From NCBI GenBank assembly GCA_027531145.1, contig JAPZRF010000014.1, positions 41,628 to 105,627 on the forward strand: a stretch of DNA of 64,000 bases, in the 5' to 3' direction. This document shows positions 24,895-34,065 of the stretch, piece after piece; within the stretch, counting starts at the first letter, position 1; each line of letters begins with the position of its first letter. Position numbers and translations under genes: made by a program. The notes under the pieces are model-generated. The model saw nothing but the letters and a program-made list of their open reading frames with translations. It did not search any database and was not told where the DNA came from. The DNA is from Brevundimonas sp. (GTDB taxonomy: Bacteria > Pseudomonadota > Alphaproteobacteria > Caulobacterales > Caulobacteraceae).

Positions 24895-26262
24895 ATGTCG
24901 CGCGCAGAGCGCCCCAAGCCGATCTCCCGCATCATGGACAGCTTTCGTCTGGAGGATCGCAGGATTGAAGCTGCGCGTCGGATCGCCACGCATATCGGCC
25001 AGCACCTCAAGGCTGACCTGTCGCTCCAGCTATGGACCGGCGAGGTCCTTCCGCTCGGACCCGGGGCGCGCGACGACATCCGCATCGTCCTGACGCATCC
25101 CGGCGCGGTCAGGCGGCTGATTCTCCGGCCCAGCCTGATGACGCTTTTCGAACTCTTCGGTGCCGGCGACGTGCTCATCGAGGGCGGCAGCCCGCTGGAG
25201 GCCGCCCAGCGCTGGGACCACGGCCGCGCAGTGCATCTTCCCAGCCGTGTCGACAAGGGCCTGATCGCGCGCGAGCTGATTCCCTTCCTGACAGGGGCAA
25301 AGGCCGGGAGCGCAGGCGACGCCGCCTATGACGTCGAGGGCATGGCCGGCCAGCGCCAGGACAAGGCCGCGCGACGGGACAAGGATTTCATCTCGTTCCA
25401 TTATGACGTCGGCAATGACTTCTACAGACTCTTTCTTGACCCGGAGATGGTCTACTCCAGCGCATGTTTCGCCGATGACGAGACCTCGTTGGAGGAAGCG
25501 CAGACCCGCAAGCTGGACCTGATCTGCAGGAAGCTGCGCCTGAAACCGGGCCAGAAGTTGCTCGACGTCGGTTGTGGCTGGGGCGGTCTGTCTTGCTGGG
25601 CCGCCAAGAACTACGGCGTCACAGTGCACGGCGTGACCCTGTCGGAAGAACAGCTTGCGTTCGGTTTGGCCAAGGTCGAGCGGCTGGGTCTCTCGGACCA
25701 GGTCACCCTGGAGCTTCGTGACTACCGCGACCTCGACATGTCAGAGCATTTCGACGCCATAAGCCAAGTAGAGATGTTCGAACACGTTGGATTTGCCAAC
25801 CACGAACGTCATTTTCTTGAGATGAAGCGCCTGCTCAAGCCGGGCGGTCTCTATTTCCATCAGGCTTCGGTGCGACGAGGTGGAAAAGATTCGAGAAATG
25901 TCGCGCCCCAGACCCATGCGACGCGAGCGATCAGTCGCTTCATCTTCCCCGGTGGCGAACTGGACACAATCGGCATGACCGTGACCAACCTCGGACGACT
26001 CGGCTTCGAGGTGCTGGACGTAGAAAACCTGCGCGAGCACTTCCAGCACACCACTGCGGAATGGTCGCGCCGCCTGATGGCCCGGCGCGAGGAGGCAGAA
26101 GCCCTGGTTGGAGAGGCACGGACGCGACTTTGGCTGATCTTCTTCGCGATGTGCGCCCAGGGCTTCGAGCGCGGGTCGATCCTGGTCTATCAGACGGTGG
26201 CGCAGCGCAGACGTGCCGGCCCCAGCGGTCTGCCCCTGGATAGAGCCAGTCTCTACACCTGA
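24895..26262 (+). CDS. cfa: Cyclopropane-fatty-acyl-phospholipid synthase
   Basis: Transfers a methylene group from S-adenosylmethionine to cis double bonds of membrane lipids. The 455-residue protein has the SAM motif LLDVGCGWGGLSCWAA near residue 222, HYDVGNDFYRLFLDPEMVYSSACF near 165-188 and the active-site EMFEHVG region near 290, followed by PGGLYFHQASVRR. The ATG at 24895 gives MSRAERPKP; the frame extends 17 codons upstream without similarity. The N-terminal 130 residues carry the usual lipid-binding extension. It sits between carbonic anhydrase and pgsA. Confidence 0.93.
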   Translation: MSRAERPKPISRIMDSFRLEDRRIEAARRIATHIGQHLKADLSLQLWTGEVLPLGPGARDDIRIVLTHPGAVRRLILRPSLMTLFELFGAGDVLIEGGSPLEAAQRWDHGRAVHLPSRVDKGLIARELIPFLTGAKAGSAGDAAYDVEGMAGQRQDKAARRDKDFISFHYDVGNDFYRLFLDPEMVYSSACFADDETSLEEAQTRKLDLICRKLRLKPGQKLLDVGCGWGGLSCWAAKNYGVTVHGVTLSEEQLAFGLAKVERLGLSDQVTLELRDYRDLDMSEHFDAISQVEMFEHVGFANHERHFLEMKRLLKPGGLYFHQASVRRGGKDSRNVAPQTHATRAISRFIFPGGELDTIGMTVTNLGRLGFEVLDVENLREHFQHTTAEWSRRLMARREEAEALVGEARTRLWLIFFAMCAQGFERGSILVYQTVAQRRRAGPSGLPLDRASLYT

Positions 26263-26406
26263 GTATCGCCCAGCCATGGTCCGCAGCTCGGGCCTTCTGC
26301 TGATGGGGAAGCGGTGGCACACGTCGGCCTGGCGTTCGTCGCCGTCGATCGGGCACCTCGCCAGAAGCCACGAACAGTGGCACATCGGGGCCGGACGGAG
26401 CCCCTG

Positions 26407-27027
26407 ATGACCCGAGCTGCCAATCCGATTCCGAACATCCTGACCAGCATCCGGCTGATCGCCGGGGTGGTGATGTTCCTGATCCTGGCCGGAGCCACGG
26501 GCGGGGTGCCGGTGCTGTCCGCCTACCTGAGCCCCGAGGACCAGTTCGGCCTCTACCGCACGGCCTTCTACATCTTCGTCATCGCGGCGGCGACGGACTG
26601 GGTCGACGGCTATCTGGCCCGGCGCTGGCACGCCGAGAGCCGCTGGGGCGCGATTCTCGACCCGATCGCCGACAAGGTGCTGGTGACCGGGGCCATTCTC
26701 GGGGTGCTGACCTCGGGCTCGGTGCCGCAGATCGCCATCCCCTGCGGCCTGATCCTGTTCCGCGAGTTCGCGGTCTCGGCCCTGCGCGAGACGATCGCCG
26801 GTCAGGTGTCGCTGCCGGTGACCACCCTGGCCAAGTGGAAGACCACGCTGCAACTGTTGGCGCTCGGGGCCCAGCTGTTCGCGCGGAACTGGGACGGCTT
26901 CGGCCTCAGCTTCGACCACCTTCCGGCGTTCCAGCTGCTGGCCGACACCCTGATCTGGATGGCCGCCATCGTGACGGTCTGGACCGGCTGGCAGTACTTT
27001 AGGCGAGCCCGGCGGGAGATGGCCTGA
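26407..27027 (+). CDS. pgsA: CDP-diacylglycerol-glycerol-3-phosphate 3-phosphatidyltransferase
   Basis: Membrane enzyme making phosphatidylglycerol phosphate, the first committed step to phosphatidylglycerol. The 206-residue protein begins with IPNILTSIRLIAGV and has the CDP-alcohol phosphotransferase motif D-G-x2-A-R-x8-G-x3-D-x3-D in the segment starting DWVDGYLARR near residue 60, with ILDPIADK closing it. About five membrane helices. The ATG at 26407 was preferred to an upstream frame start at 26314 that precedes any conserved sequence. A 144-bp gap with no visible gene separates it from cfa. Confidence 0.95.
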   Translation: MTRAANPIPNILTSIRLIAGVVMFLILAGATGGVPVLSAYLSPEDQFGLYRTAFYIFVIAAATDWVDGYLARRWHAESRWGAILDPIADKVLVTGAILGVLTSGSVPQIAIPCGLILFREFAVSALRETIAGQVSLPVTTLAKWKTTLQLLALGAQLFARNWDGFGLSFDHLPAFQLLADTLIWMAAIVTVWTGWQYFRRARREMA

Positions 27028-27049
27028 CGGCGGGCTCGGGCGGCGGCGT

Positions 27050-27598
27050 CTAGCTTGGCGTCATACCGGCCGACGGCCGGTCAAGGCGCTTCTCGAGCAC
27101 CACGAACTCGAGGTGGTCGCCCAGCGGGATGCCGAAGCGCGGATCTTGCATCGGAAACGGCGCACGACGCCCGGTCAGGTGATAGCCGCGCCGCTCGTAC
27201 CAGGCGATCAGCTCGACCCGGCGGGAGATGACCGTCATCTCCATGACCGACGCGCCCTGCAGCCGGGCCAGCGCCTCTGCTTCGGCCACCAGGCGGCGCC
27301 CCAATCCCGACGCCTGGCGCGCCGGATCCACCGAGAGCATGCCCAGATAGGCTCGGCCGCCGAGGTTGGCGACGTTGACGCAGCCGGCGAGGCCCTGATC
27401 GGTCTCGACCAGCAGAACCGTCTGTCCGGGCATGGCCAGCAGCGCCGACAGCGACCCGACGTCGGTACGCTGGCCGCCCAGCAGGTCGGCCTCGTGGGTC
27501 CACCCGCGGCGAGCGGAGTCGCCGCGATAGGCGCTTTCGACAAGCGCATGGAGGGCCTCGACGTCCTTCGGACCGGCCGCGCGAATTCTTTCGCTCAC
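27050..27598 (-). CDS. GNAT family N-acetyltransferase
   Basis: A 182-residue GCN5-type acetyltransferase. The fold starts RIRAAGPKDVEALHALVESAYRG, strand 4 is YLGMLSVDPARQASGLGRRLV with the Q/RxxGxG acetyl-CoA loop (QASGLG) near residue 97, and AWYERRGYHLTGR near 140 supplies the usual motif B Tyr. Its GTG start overlaps the S46 peptidase stop by 4 bp, so it is translated after the peptidase, but no functional link is evident. Substrate unknown. Confidence 0.9.
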   Translation of the reverse strand: MSERIRAAGPKDVEALHALVESAYRGDSARRGWTHEADLLGGQRTDVGSLSALLAMPGQTVLLVETDQGLAGCVNVANLGGRAYLGMLSVDPARQASGLGRRLVAEAEALARLQGASVMEMTVISRRVELIAWYERRGYHLTGRRAPFPMQDPRFGIPLGDHLEFVVLEKRLDRPSAGMTPS

Positions 27599-29673
27599 TC
27601 GACCCCAAGCTCCCGGAGCAGGTGGTCCATTTCATAGACCTCCCCGAGTGCCGCGGTGATGGCCTCGGTCGACACGAGGACCGACCGGTTCACATTTCGG
27701 TCGTAGCCGTAAGCATTCCGTTGCGTCAGCACAGTCGAATCGAAGTTCGCGCCGATCACCTCGCCCGCCGCATTGATCGCCGGCGAGCCGGACGAGCCGC
27801 CGATGGTGTCGGTGGAGGCGGTCATGTTGACCACCGCCGTCGGGTCAATGCGGTCGCGGGCGGCCAGGATGCGCGGCGCGACGTCGAACGGCGCAGCACC
27901 CGTAGCCCGGTCCCACAGGCCGCCAAAGGTGGTGAAGGGGCCGAAACGCTGGCCCGGCACGTCCGAGCCCTCGATCAGGCCGTAGGTCAGGCGCAGGGTG
28001 AAGGTCGCGTCCGGATAGACGCGGTCGCCATAGACGGCGAAACGGGCGCGGGCCAGGGCCTCGGAGGCGCGATCGGTCGGTGCCTGGACGCGGGCCTCCC
28101 AATCGGCGCGGATGGCGCGGGTTGGCTCCTGGATAGCGAGAGTGTACCGGATCATAGGGTCTGTCGAGGCGCGGATGGCCTCCATGCCGCCCTCCCACAG
28201 CGCCTGACGCACGGCAGGGTCGCCCAGGGTCGAGCCCTCGACCAGCTGCGCCGAGAGGCCTTCCGGGCTGTCGCGCCCCAACAGGGCGCGCACGCGCGGG
28301 TCATCGACCGTGAGCCACTCGCGGGTTTTGGACAGCCACCACTCCAGCCGCTCCTGCTCCAGCGTCGGATAAACCGGGCGGCGGGCCAGCAGGGCGTTGC
28401 GCGCGGCCCCCAGCCGGCTGTCCGAAAACTCCGGCAAGCGCTCGGCCGAGGGCTTTTCGCGCTCCTGGGCGGCGCGCACGAGCGTCCGGGCGTAGTTAAA
28501 CAGCAGGGAGCCGCCGCCGGCGCGGGCCTCGAGAAGGGCGTAGGCCGGATAGAGCTCGCGCTGGACCGGCTGGACCGCCGCCAGCGCCGCCCACGGATCG
28601 CCGACCTCGACCGCGAGGGAGGCGTCCACCGCCACCCGGCTGCGGAAGTCGGCCTCGGCCTCGGCCCGCCGGCCCATGAAGGCCGTGTCGATCAGCGCCG
28701 CCATCCGGCCGCGGCCGCGCTTGTAGGTGTTTTCCAAGCTGTAGAGCGGATCCATGGCCATGAAGGCGTTGTCTGCGCTCTCGTCTGCGAACCTTATCAG
28801 TCGGCCGCGAAGCTCGGAATCCATCAGTTGATCCAGCGGCAGGACCACGTCGCGCAGCGTCATCAGCTGATCCTGCGTCAGCAGCCGCTGGGTCGACCCA
28901 GGATTGCCGGTCAGGAACACCGGCGAGCCAGCCTCGGGAGCTCGGGGGTTCCAGCGGAAGAAGTTCGGGGTCTGCGCCGGGACTCCGTTCTCATAGACCC
29001 GCAGCAGGGCGGCATCGATGGCGAAACGCGGGAAGGAGAAGTTGTCCAGATCTCCGCCGAAGGTCGAAGCGCGGTCCTCCGGGGCCCAGGCCAGGCGCAC
29101 GTCCTCGTAGCGACGGAAATCATAGAGCTTGAACTGCCCGCCGCGGTACAGGCTGATCACCTGGCAGCGCCGCGTCGTATCGCCGGCGCACGCTTCCTGC
29201 TCGATCCGGGCGGCCTCGGCGTCACGCGCCTGGGTGAAGGCCTGGCCGCTCAGGCCGGCACCCGCCGTCTGCATGGGTTCGGTGACATCGGTGATGGCGG
29301 TCAGCACCTCGGCCACCTGACCGGGGCACTTGAGCTCCTCCTCGCGGGTGCGCGGCAGGAAGCCGGTGCTGGCGTAGTTGGTCTGCGACGTCGAGAGGGC
29401 CGCGACGCAGGAGGCGACGCAGTGCTGGTTGGTCAGCACCAGCCCCTCGCCCGACACGAATCCTGCAGAGCAGCCGGCGAGCCGGACGGAGGCCAGCCGG
29501 ACACGGTCGAGCCAGGCCTGGTCGATGGCCGTCCCGAGCGTGGCGTTGGCGCGCGAGATGGGGAAGTTGTCGAAGGTCCACATTCCCTCCTCGGCCGCCG
29601 CCGACGTGGGGGCGAGACCAGCGAACGCGGCGAGCGAGGCACCGGCCAGCAGGGCGATCAAGGGACGCGACAT
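27595..29673 (-). CDS. S46 family dipeptidyl-peptidase (first copy)
   Basis: Periplasmic serine exopeptidase removing dipeptides from peptide N termini (DPP7/DPP11 family). The 692-residue protein has a signal peptide ending near TSAAAEEG, then MWTFDNFPISRANA. The catalytic His lies in LTNQHCVASC, the Asp region in FGGDLDNFSFPRF, and the Ser in GGSSGSPAINAAG. About 16 residues later, IGANFDSTVLTQ places Ser at the spot that sets S1 specificity (Arg in DPP11, Gly in DPP7). The ATG at 29673 has a GGAG-like site. It is divergent from the Kef antiporter gene and overlaps the acetyltransferase. Confidence 0.93.
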   Translation of the reverse strand: MSRPLIALLAGASLAAFAGLAPTSAAAEEGMWTFDNFPISRANATLGTAIDQAWLDRVRLASVRLAGCSAGFVSGEGLVLTNQHCVASCVAALSTSQTNYASTGFLPRTREEELKCPGQVAEVLTAITDVTEPMQTAGAGLSGQAFTQARDAEAARIEQEACAGDTTRRCQVISLYRGGQFKLYDFRRYEDVRLAWAPEDRASTFGGDLDNFSFPRFAIDAALLRVYENGVPAQTPNFFRWNPRAPEAGSPVFLTGNPGSTQRLLTQDQLMTLRDVVLPLDQLMDSELRGRLIRFADESADNAFMAMDPLYSLENTYKRGRGRMAALIDTAFMGRRAEAEADFRSRVAVDASLAVEVGDPWAALAAVQPVQRELYPAYALLEARAGGGSLLFNYARTLVRAAQEREKPSAERLPEFSDSRLGAARNALLARRPVYPTLEQERLEWWLSKTREWLTVDDPRVRALLGRDSPEGLSAQLVEGSTLGDPAVRQALWEGGMEAIRASTDPMIRYTLAIQEPTRAIRADWEARVQAPTDRASEALARARFAVYGDRVYPDATFTLRLTYGLIEGSDVPGQRFGPFTTFGGLWDRATGAAPFDVAPRILAARDRIDPTAVVNMTASTDTIGGSSGSPAINAAGEVIGANFDSTVLTQRNAYGYDRNVNRSVLVSTEAITAALGEVYEMDHLLRELGVE

Positions 29674-29743
29674 GGGAGCACTCCGGGCGGTCTGTCTTGG
29701 AGAGGCGGACGCTAGGCGAAGCGGCTCGCGGAGGCGAGAGGCA

Positions 29744-31660
29744 ATGCGCCGCCCCTCGCAAAGCACGGCCGCGGTGCCCATACTGTGCGCTGCAACGACG
29801 GGGCACGACATAGCGGAACCGACAGGCGGACTGGGGCTCGGCCATGCGGTCGCCCTGCTGGCGGCGGCTGTGGTGACGGTGCCGCTGTTCCGGCGCTTCG
29901 GCCTTGGCTCGGTGCTCGGCTATCTGGCCGCCGGCATGGTGATCGGCCCATTCGGGCTCGCGCTGTTCCGCGAGCCCGAGGCCATCCTGCATGTCGCCGA
30001 GTTCGGGGTCGTGATCTTCCTTTTCATCATCGGCCTGGAGATGCGGCCCACCCGGCTGTGGAGTCTCAGGCGCGATATCTTCGGCCTCGGCGCGGCGCAG
30101 GTTGCCGCCTGCGGAGCCTTGCTGACCCTCGTCGGTCTGGCGGCCGGCCTGAGCCTGGCCGTGGCCTTCGTCGCCGCCATGGGCTTCGTGCTGTCGTCGA
30201 CGGCCGTCATCATGCAGATGCTGGACGAACGGGGGGAAATCAGCACCGCCAAGGGTCAGCGCGGGGTCTCCATCCTGTTGCTGGAGGATCTCTCGATTGT
30301 CCCGCTGCTGGCCATTGTCGCCATCATCGGCTCCAGCCTCGGTGGCGGCGGCGAGAGCACGCCGATATGGCAGACGGTCATGCTGGCCCTCGGCGCGGTG
30401 CTCGCCGTGTTTGTCGCCGGGAGATACGTCATCAACCCCGTGTTCCGCATCCTGGCTCGCTACGGCGGGCGCGAGGTGATGACGGCCGGGGCCCTCCTCG
30501 TCGTGGTCGGTGCAGCCTGGCTGATGGCCGAGGGCGGACTGTCGATGGCCATGGGTGCCTTCCTCGCGGGTGTGCTGCTGTCCGAAAGTACCTTTCGCCA
30601 TCAGCTGGAGGCGGACGTCGAGCCGTTCCGCGCCATCCTGCTGGGCCTGTTCTTCCTCAGCGTCGGCATGTGGCTTGATCTGGCCGTGGTGGCGGCCGAC
30701 TGGCGGCTCGTGATCGGCGGGGTGATCGCCTTCATGGCGGTCAAGGCTATCGCCATCTATGGCGTGGCCCGCCTGTTCAAGGCGACCGAGCGCGAGGCGG
30801 TGGAGCGCGCCGTGCTGTTCGCCCAGGGCGGCGAGTTTGCCTTCGTGCTCTACGGGGCCGCGCTGACCGCCGGCGTACTTGACGCCCGGATCGGGGCGGC
30901 CATGACGGCGATCGTGATCCTGTCGATGATGCTGACACCGGTAGCGTCCATCCTGCTCTCGCGGCTGATGCCGAAGGAGACCCTCTCCGCCTACGGTGCC
31001 GAGGACGTCGATACCGCGGAGGGGCTGCGCGAGCGCGTCCTGATCATCGGCTTCGGCCGGTTCGCTCAGGTGGTGTCCCAGCCCCTGCTGGCGCGCGACG
31101 TGGACGTCTCGATCATCGACAACGACGTGGAGATGATCCAGGCCGCGGCCCGGTTTGGCTTCAAGGTCTACTTCGGCGACGGCGGCCGGCTCGATGTACT
31201 GCGTGCCTCAGGGGCCGGCGAGGCGGAGATCATCCTCGTATGCGTCGATCGCCCCGAGACCGCCGACCGGATCGTCGAACTGGTCAAGTCGGAGTTCCCG
31301 CTGACCAAGCTGTTCGTCCGCGCCTACGACCGCGGCCACTCCATGCGGCTGATCCAGGCCGGGGTCGAGTACCAGGTCCGCGAAACCTTCGAGTCGGCGC
31401 TGGCGTTCGCCGAGCATGTGCTCGCGAACCTGGGGCTTGACGGCGAGGAGATCGCCGAAACCATGGAGGACGTGCGCCGGCGCGACGAGGAGCGTCTCAC
31501 CCTTCAGCTTGCGGGTGGCATCACCGCAGGGCGGAACCTCATGCGCGGCAATGCCGTGACGCCCCAGCCCGCTCCCTACGTCAGGCCGCGCCGCGAGGGC
31601 GTGGCGCTGAACGAGGAGGCGGCCGAGGTGCTGGAAGAGGACGCGGCGACACAGCCCTGA
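29744..31660 (+). CDS. Kef-type monovalent cation:proton antiporter (CPA2)
   Basis: Membrane antiporter/efflux system exchanging K+ or Na+ for protons. About 12-13 helices fill residues 25-420, with the ion-path segment FVLSSTAVIMQMLDERGE and GVSILLLEDLSIVPLLA, followed by a cytosolic TrkA-N nucleotide-binding domain (RVLIIGFGRFAQVVSQPLL near residue 440) and a charged tail. This is the KefB/KefC layout, but the glutathione-gating loop cannot be confirmed. Start is uncertain: ATG at 29744 (638 residues) or GTG at 29774. It is divergent from the S46 gene across 70 bp. Confidence 0.9.
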   Translation: MRRPSQSTAAVPILCAATTGHDIAEPTGGLGLGHAVALLAAAVVTVPLFRRFGLGSVLGYLAAGMVIGPFGLALFREPEAILHVAEFGVVIFLFIIGLEMRPTRLWSLRRDIFGLGAAQVAACGALLTLVGLAAGLSLAVAFVAAMGFVLSSTAVIMQMLDERGEISTAKGQRGVSILLLEDLSIVPLLAIVAIIGSSLGGGGESTPIWQTVMLALGAVLAVFVAGRYVINPVFRILARYGGREVMTAGALLVVVGAAWLMAEGGLSMAMGAFLAGVLLSESTFRHQLEADVEPFRAILLGLFFLSVGMWLDLAVVAADWRLVIGGVIAFMAVKAIAIYGVARLFKATEREAVERAVLFAQGGEFAFVLYGAALTAGVLDARIGAAMTAIVILSMMLTPVASILLSRLMPKETLSAYGAEDVDTAEGLRERVLIIGFGRFAQVVSQPLLARDVDVSIIDNDVEMIQAAARFGFKVYFGDGGRLDVLRASGAGEAEIILVCVDRPETADRIVELVKSEFPLTKLFVRAYDRGHSMRLIQAGVEYQVRETFESALAFAEHVLANLGLDGEEIAETMEDVRRRDEERLTLQLAGGITAGRNLMRGNAVTPQPAPYVRPRREGVALNEEAAEVLEEDAATQP

Positions 31661-31693
31661 CCCGCGCCGGAGCCCCGCTGCGGGCGCGCCGGC

Positions 31694-32134
31694 TCAGTTC
31701 AGTTGCTCCGGTTCCGGCGGCACACTCGGCAGCGGGGCGCACGGCACTCCGTCCTCACGCAGGGCACGGACTTCCTCAGGCGTCGCCTCGCCATAGATCT
31801 CCCGCCTTTCGCAGCGGCCTTCGTGGATCTCGCGCGCCTCACGGGCGAAAGCGTCGCCGACATAATCGAAATTGGCCTCGACGTGGCTGCGGACCTCGCG
31901 CACGGCCTGCATCATCATCTTGCGGATGCGGCCCGCAGCCTCGGGATCGGGATCGGCGGCGGTGCGCTTCGTCCCGGACACGGCAGGGGCCATGATCTGC
32001 TTGCTCACCGCGCGGGAGCCGCACACCGGGCATTCGACCAGCCCGCGCGCGCCCTGGCCGTCATAGTCGGACGAGGAGGAGAACCAAGCCTCGAACCGGT
32101 GCTCGAAATCACACTGGAGAGCGTAGCGGATCAT
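31694..32134 (-). CDS. DUF1178 family protein
   Basis: A 146-residue protein with the DUF1178 start MIRYALQCDFEHRFEAWFSSSSDYD and a C2-type pair (VECPVCGS) that with the N-terminal Cys and His may bind zinc. Biochemical function is unknown. Its ATG overlaps the nitrilase stop by 4 bp, as in many alphaproteobacteria where nitrilase and DUF1178 follow grxC. The frame beyond the ATG lies inside the nitrilase gene. Confidence 0.92.
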   Translation of the reverse strand: MIRYALQCDFEHRFEAWFSSSSDYDGQGARGLVECPVCGSRAVSKQIMAPAVSGTKRTAADPDPEAAGRIRKMMMQAVREVRSHVEANFDYVGDAFAREAREIHEGRCERREIYGEATPEEVRALREDGVPCAPLPSVPPEPEQLN

Positions 32135-32976
32135 TGCGGTAGCTGGAAATCGCGGTCGTGACGCAGACTGGGAATGGCGGCTCGGGCTTGCCCCACTGCG
32201 CTCATACTCAGATCGGCCAGCAGGATGCCAGTCGCATCGTCGTCGCGGCGGGCGACGACCTCGCCCCACGGGTCGATGACCAGCGAATGACCCCAGGTCG
32301 CACGGCCATCCTCGTGCGCACCGCCTTGGGCGGGGGCGAGGACGAAGGCTCCGGTCTCGATCGCCCTTGCGCGCAGCAGCGTCTCCCAGTGCGCCCGGCC
32401 GGTGGTCACGGTGAAGGCGGCCGGAACCGTGATGATCCCTGCCCCGGCGCGTGCCAGCGCCCGGAACAGCTGCGGGAAGCGAAGATCATAGCAGATGGAC
32501 AGGCCCAGCCGCCCGAACGGAGTGTCCACCACCGCGGCCGCTTCACCCGGCCGCACCGTGGCGCTCTCGCGGTAGGATTCGCCGCCGGGCAGGTCAACGT
32601 CGAAGACATGCAGCTTGTCGTAGCGGGCGATCGTTTTCCCCGAGGGGGAAATCAGCAGGCTGCGGTTGGCGGCGCGGTCATCGTCGTCCCGCCCGGTCCG
32701 CACCATGGCCGAGCCGATCAGCAGCAAGATCCCGAGCTCGGCGGCGAGGGCGGCCAGTCCCGTGACCACCGGGTCTGACGCCTCGTCAGCCAGATGGAGG
32801 TCGCGGGCGTCCCGGTGCCGCTGCATCATGTTGGAGGCCTCCGGGGTGAGGATGAACTGCGCCCCGGCCGCCGCCGCCTTGCGCACGAGCGGGACCAGAT
32901 GATCCAGCGCCGCCGCCGGCGTGGCCGGACTGCGGGCCTGCACCAGACCGACGCGCACCACGTCCGGCTCGCCCAA
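32131..32976 (-). CDS. Carbon-nitrogen hydrolase (Nit1/NitFhit-like amidase)
   Basis: This 281-residue nitrilase-superfamily amidase has the Glu-Lys-Cys triad: Glu in ILTPEASNM near residue 46, Lys in YDKLHVFDVDLPGG near 120, and Cys in LGLSICYDLRFPQLF near 160. This subgroup includes enzymes that repair deaminated glutathione, which would fit the neighbouring glutaredoxin gene, but this is inference. TTG at 32976, 2 bp after the grxC stop, is the likely start; a GTG five codons on is possible. Confidence 0.92.
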   Translation of the reverse strand: MGEPDVVRVGLVQARSPATPAAALDHLVPLVRKAAAAGAQFILTPEASNMMQRHRDARDLHLADEASDPVVTGLAALAAELGILLLIGSAMVRTGRDDDDRAANRSLLISPSGKTIARYDKLHVFDVDLPGGESYRESATVRPGEAAAVVDTPFGRLGLSICYDLRFPQLFRALARAGAGIITVPAAFTVTTGRAHWETLLRARAIETGAFVLAPAQGGAHEDGRATWGHSLVIDPWGEVVARRDDDATGILLADLSMSAVGQARAAIPSLRHDRDFQLPQ

Positions 32977-32978
32977 GG

Positions 32979-33233
32979 TCAGGCCGCCAGCAGCGGGTCG
33001 AGGCCGCCTCGGGCGTCCAGCGCCACCAGGTCATCGCAGCCGCCAACATGCCGTCCGTCGATGAAGATCTGCGGGAAGGTGTGGCGACCCGAGCGCTCGG
33101 CCATCTCGGCGCGCTTCGCCGGGTCGTTGGAGGCGACGATCTCTTCGAAGTCCACGCCCTTGGACTTCAGCAGCATCCCGGCCCGCAGGCAGTAGGGGCA
33201 GCCGGGCTTGGTGTACATGACGATCTCGGCCAA
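32979..33233 (-). CDS. grxC: Glutaredoxin 3
   Basis: Small thiol-disulfide oxidoreductase using glutathione. The 84-residue protein has the active-site CPYC at residues 12-15 (KPGCPYCLRA), HTFPQIFIDGRHVGG with the cis-Pro near residue 54, and GCDDL for glutathione binding. The start is TTG at 33233 (MAEIVMYT); an internal ATG five codons later would cut the first strand. It lies 31 bp after comF and 2 bp before the nitrilase gene. Confidence 0.95.
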   Translation of the reverse strand: MAEIVMYTKPGCPYCLRAGMLLKSKGVDFEEIVASNDPAKRAEMAERSGRHTFPQIFIDGRHVGGCDDLVALDARGGLDPLLAA

Positions 33234-33264
33234 CGCGTGGATCTCCGTGAAGGACTGATGACAC

Positions 33265-34065
33265 CTACATAGGCAAGGTTCGCGCCGTTCGCACCCGCGC
33301 CACGACGGCGAGATCGACCGCCCGCGCCCCGGCGGCGAGCAGGGCCGCAGTGCAGGCCTCGGCGGTCGCGCCGGTGGTCAGCACATCATCGACCAGCAGA
33401 ATGCGCCGGCCGCGCACCTGTTGCGTCCCGGCGGTCGTGACGTGAAAGGCCCTGCGCACATTCAACCGGCGACCGCGCGCGCTCTTGCCGCCCTGGCTGT
33501 CGGTAGCGCGGGTCCGTTGCAGGGCATCGGGCAGGTAGGCTCGCCCGGCCAGCCGGGCCAGGGGCCGGGCGATCTCGGCAGCCTGGTTGGCGCGCCGCGA
33601 CAGCAGGCGGAAGGGGTGAAGCGGGACCGGCGCAATGGCGTCCGCCTCGTCCAGCAGGTCGGTCGCCGCCCGGGCGATCCAGCGTGCAAACAGGGGTGCG
33701 AAGACCTGCTGGTCGGCATGCTTGAGCTGCAGGATGGCGTCGCGCGAGGCCTCGTCATAGACGCAGGCGGCTCGCGCCCGGGCGAAGGCGAAGGGTTGCG
33801 CCACGCAGGCGGGGCAGCGCTCGCCGCCCAGTGATCCGAGGAGGGGGCCCGGCTCGGCCGCTATGCCGACACCGCAGCCGTCACAGACCGGAGCCTCCAG
33901 GAAGGTGATGCGGTTGAAGGCACCGACGTCGAGCCCCGCCGATCCGGCCGGCTCGCCCGAATGGGTCACCGGAGGCAGCAGCAGGTTCAGCACGGCCCGC
34001 GCCGCGCCCGCCAGACGCGGGCCGGGTTCCCAAAAGGCCCGGGTGCCCCCACCTTGGTCGCGCAT
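33265..34065 (-). CDS. ComF family phosphoribosyltransferase-like protein
   Basis: A 266-residue ComF protein, related to the competence factor and to amidophosphoribosyltransferases. An N-terminal C4 zinc-finger (APVCDGCGVG … GERCPACVAQP) precedes ILQLKHADQQVFAPLFARWI and PVPLHPFRLLSRRANQAAEIARPLA, and the PRPP-binding loop ILLVDDVLTTGATAEAC lies near residue 225. The ATG at 34065 shares bases with the ATG of the divergent methyltransferase; GTG at 33993 (242 residues), just before VLNLLLPP, is a good alternative start. It leads the comF-grxC-nitrilase-DUF1178 cluster. Confidence 0.9.
   Translation of the reverse strand: MRDQGGGTRAFWEPGPRLAGAARAVLNLLLPPVTHSGEPAGSAGLDVGAFNRITFLEAPVCDGCGVGIAAEPGPLLGSLGGERCPACVAQPFAFARARAACVYDEASRDAILQLKHADQQVFAPLFARWIARAATDLLDEADAIAPVPLHPFRLLSRRANQAAEIARPLARLAGRAYLPDALQRTRATDSQGGKSARGRRLNVRRAFHVTTAGTQQVRGRRILLVDDVLTTGATAEACTAALLAAGARAVDLAVVARVRTARTLPM

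Noticed and set aside
26263..26406. Possible tRNA or small RNA in the cfa-pgsA gap
   Set aside because: No T-arm GTTCGA-type sequence or cloverleaf pairing was found; only unstructured GC-rich DNA is seen.
29378..29743. N-terminal extension of the Kef antiporter frame
   Set aside because: The extra residues lie antisense to the S46 peptidase start and have no antiporter similarity; starts at 29744 or 29774 are better.
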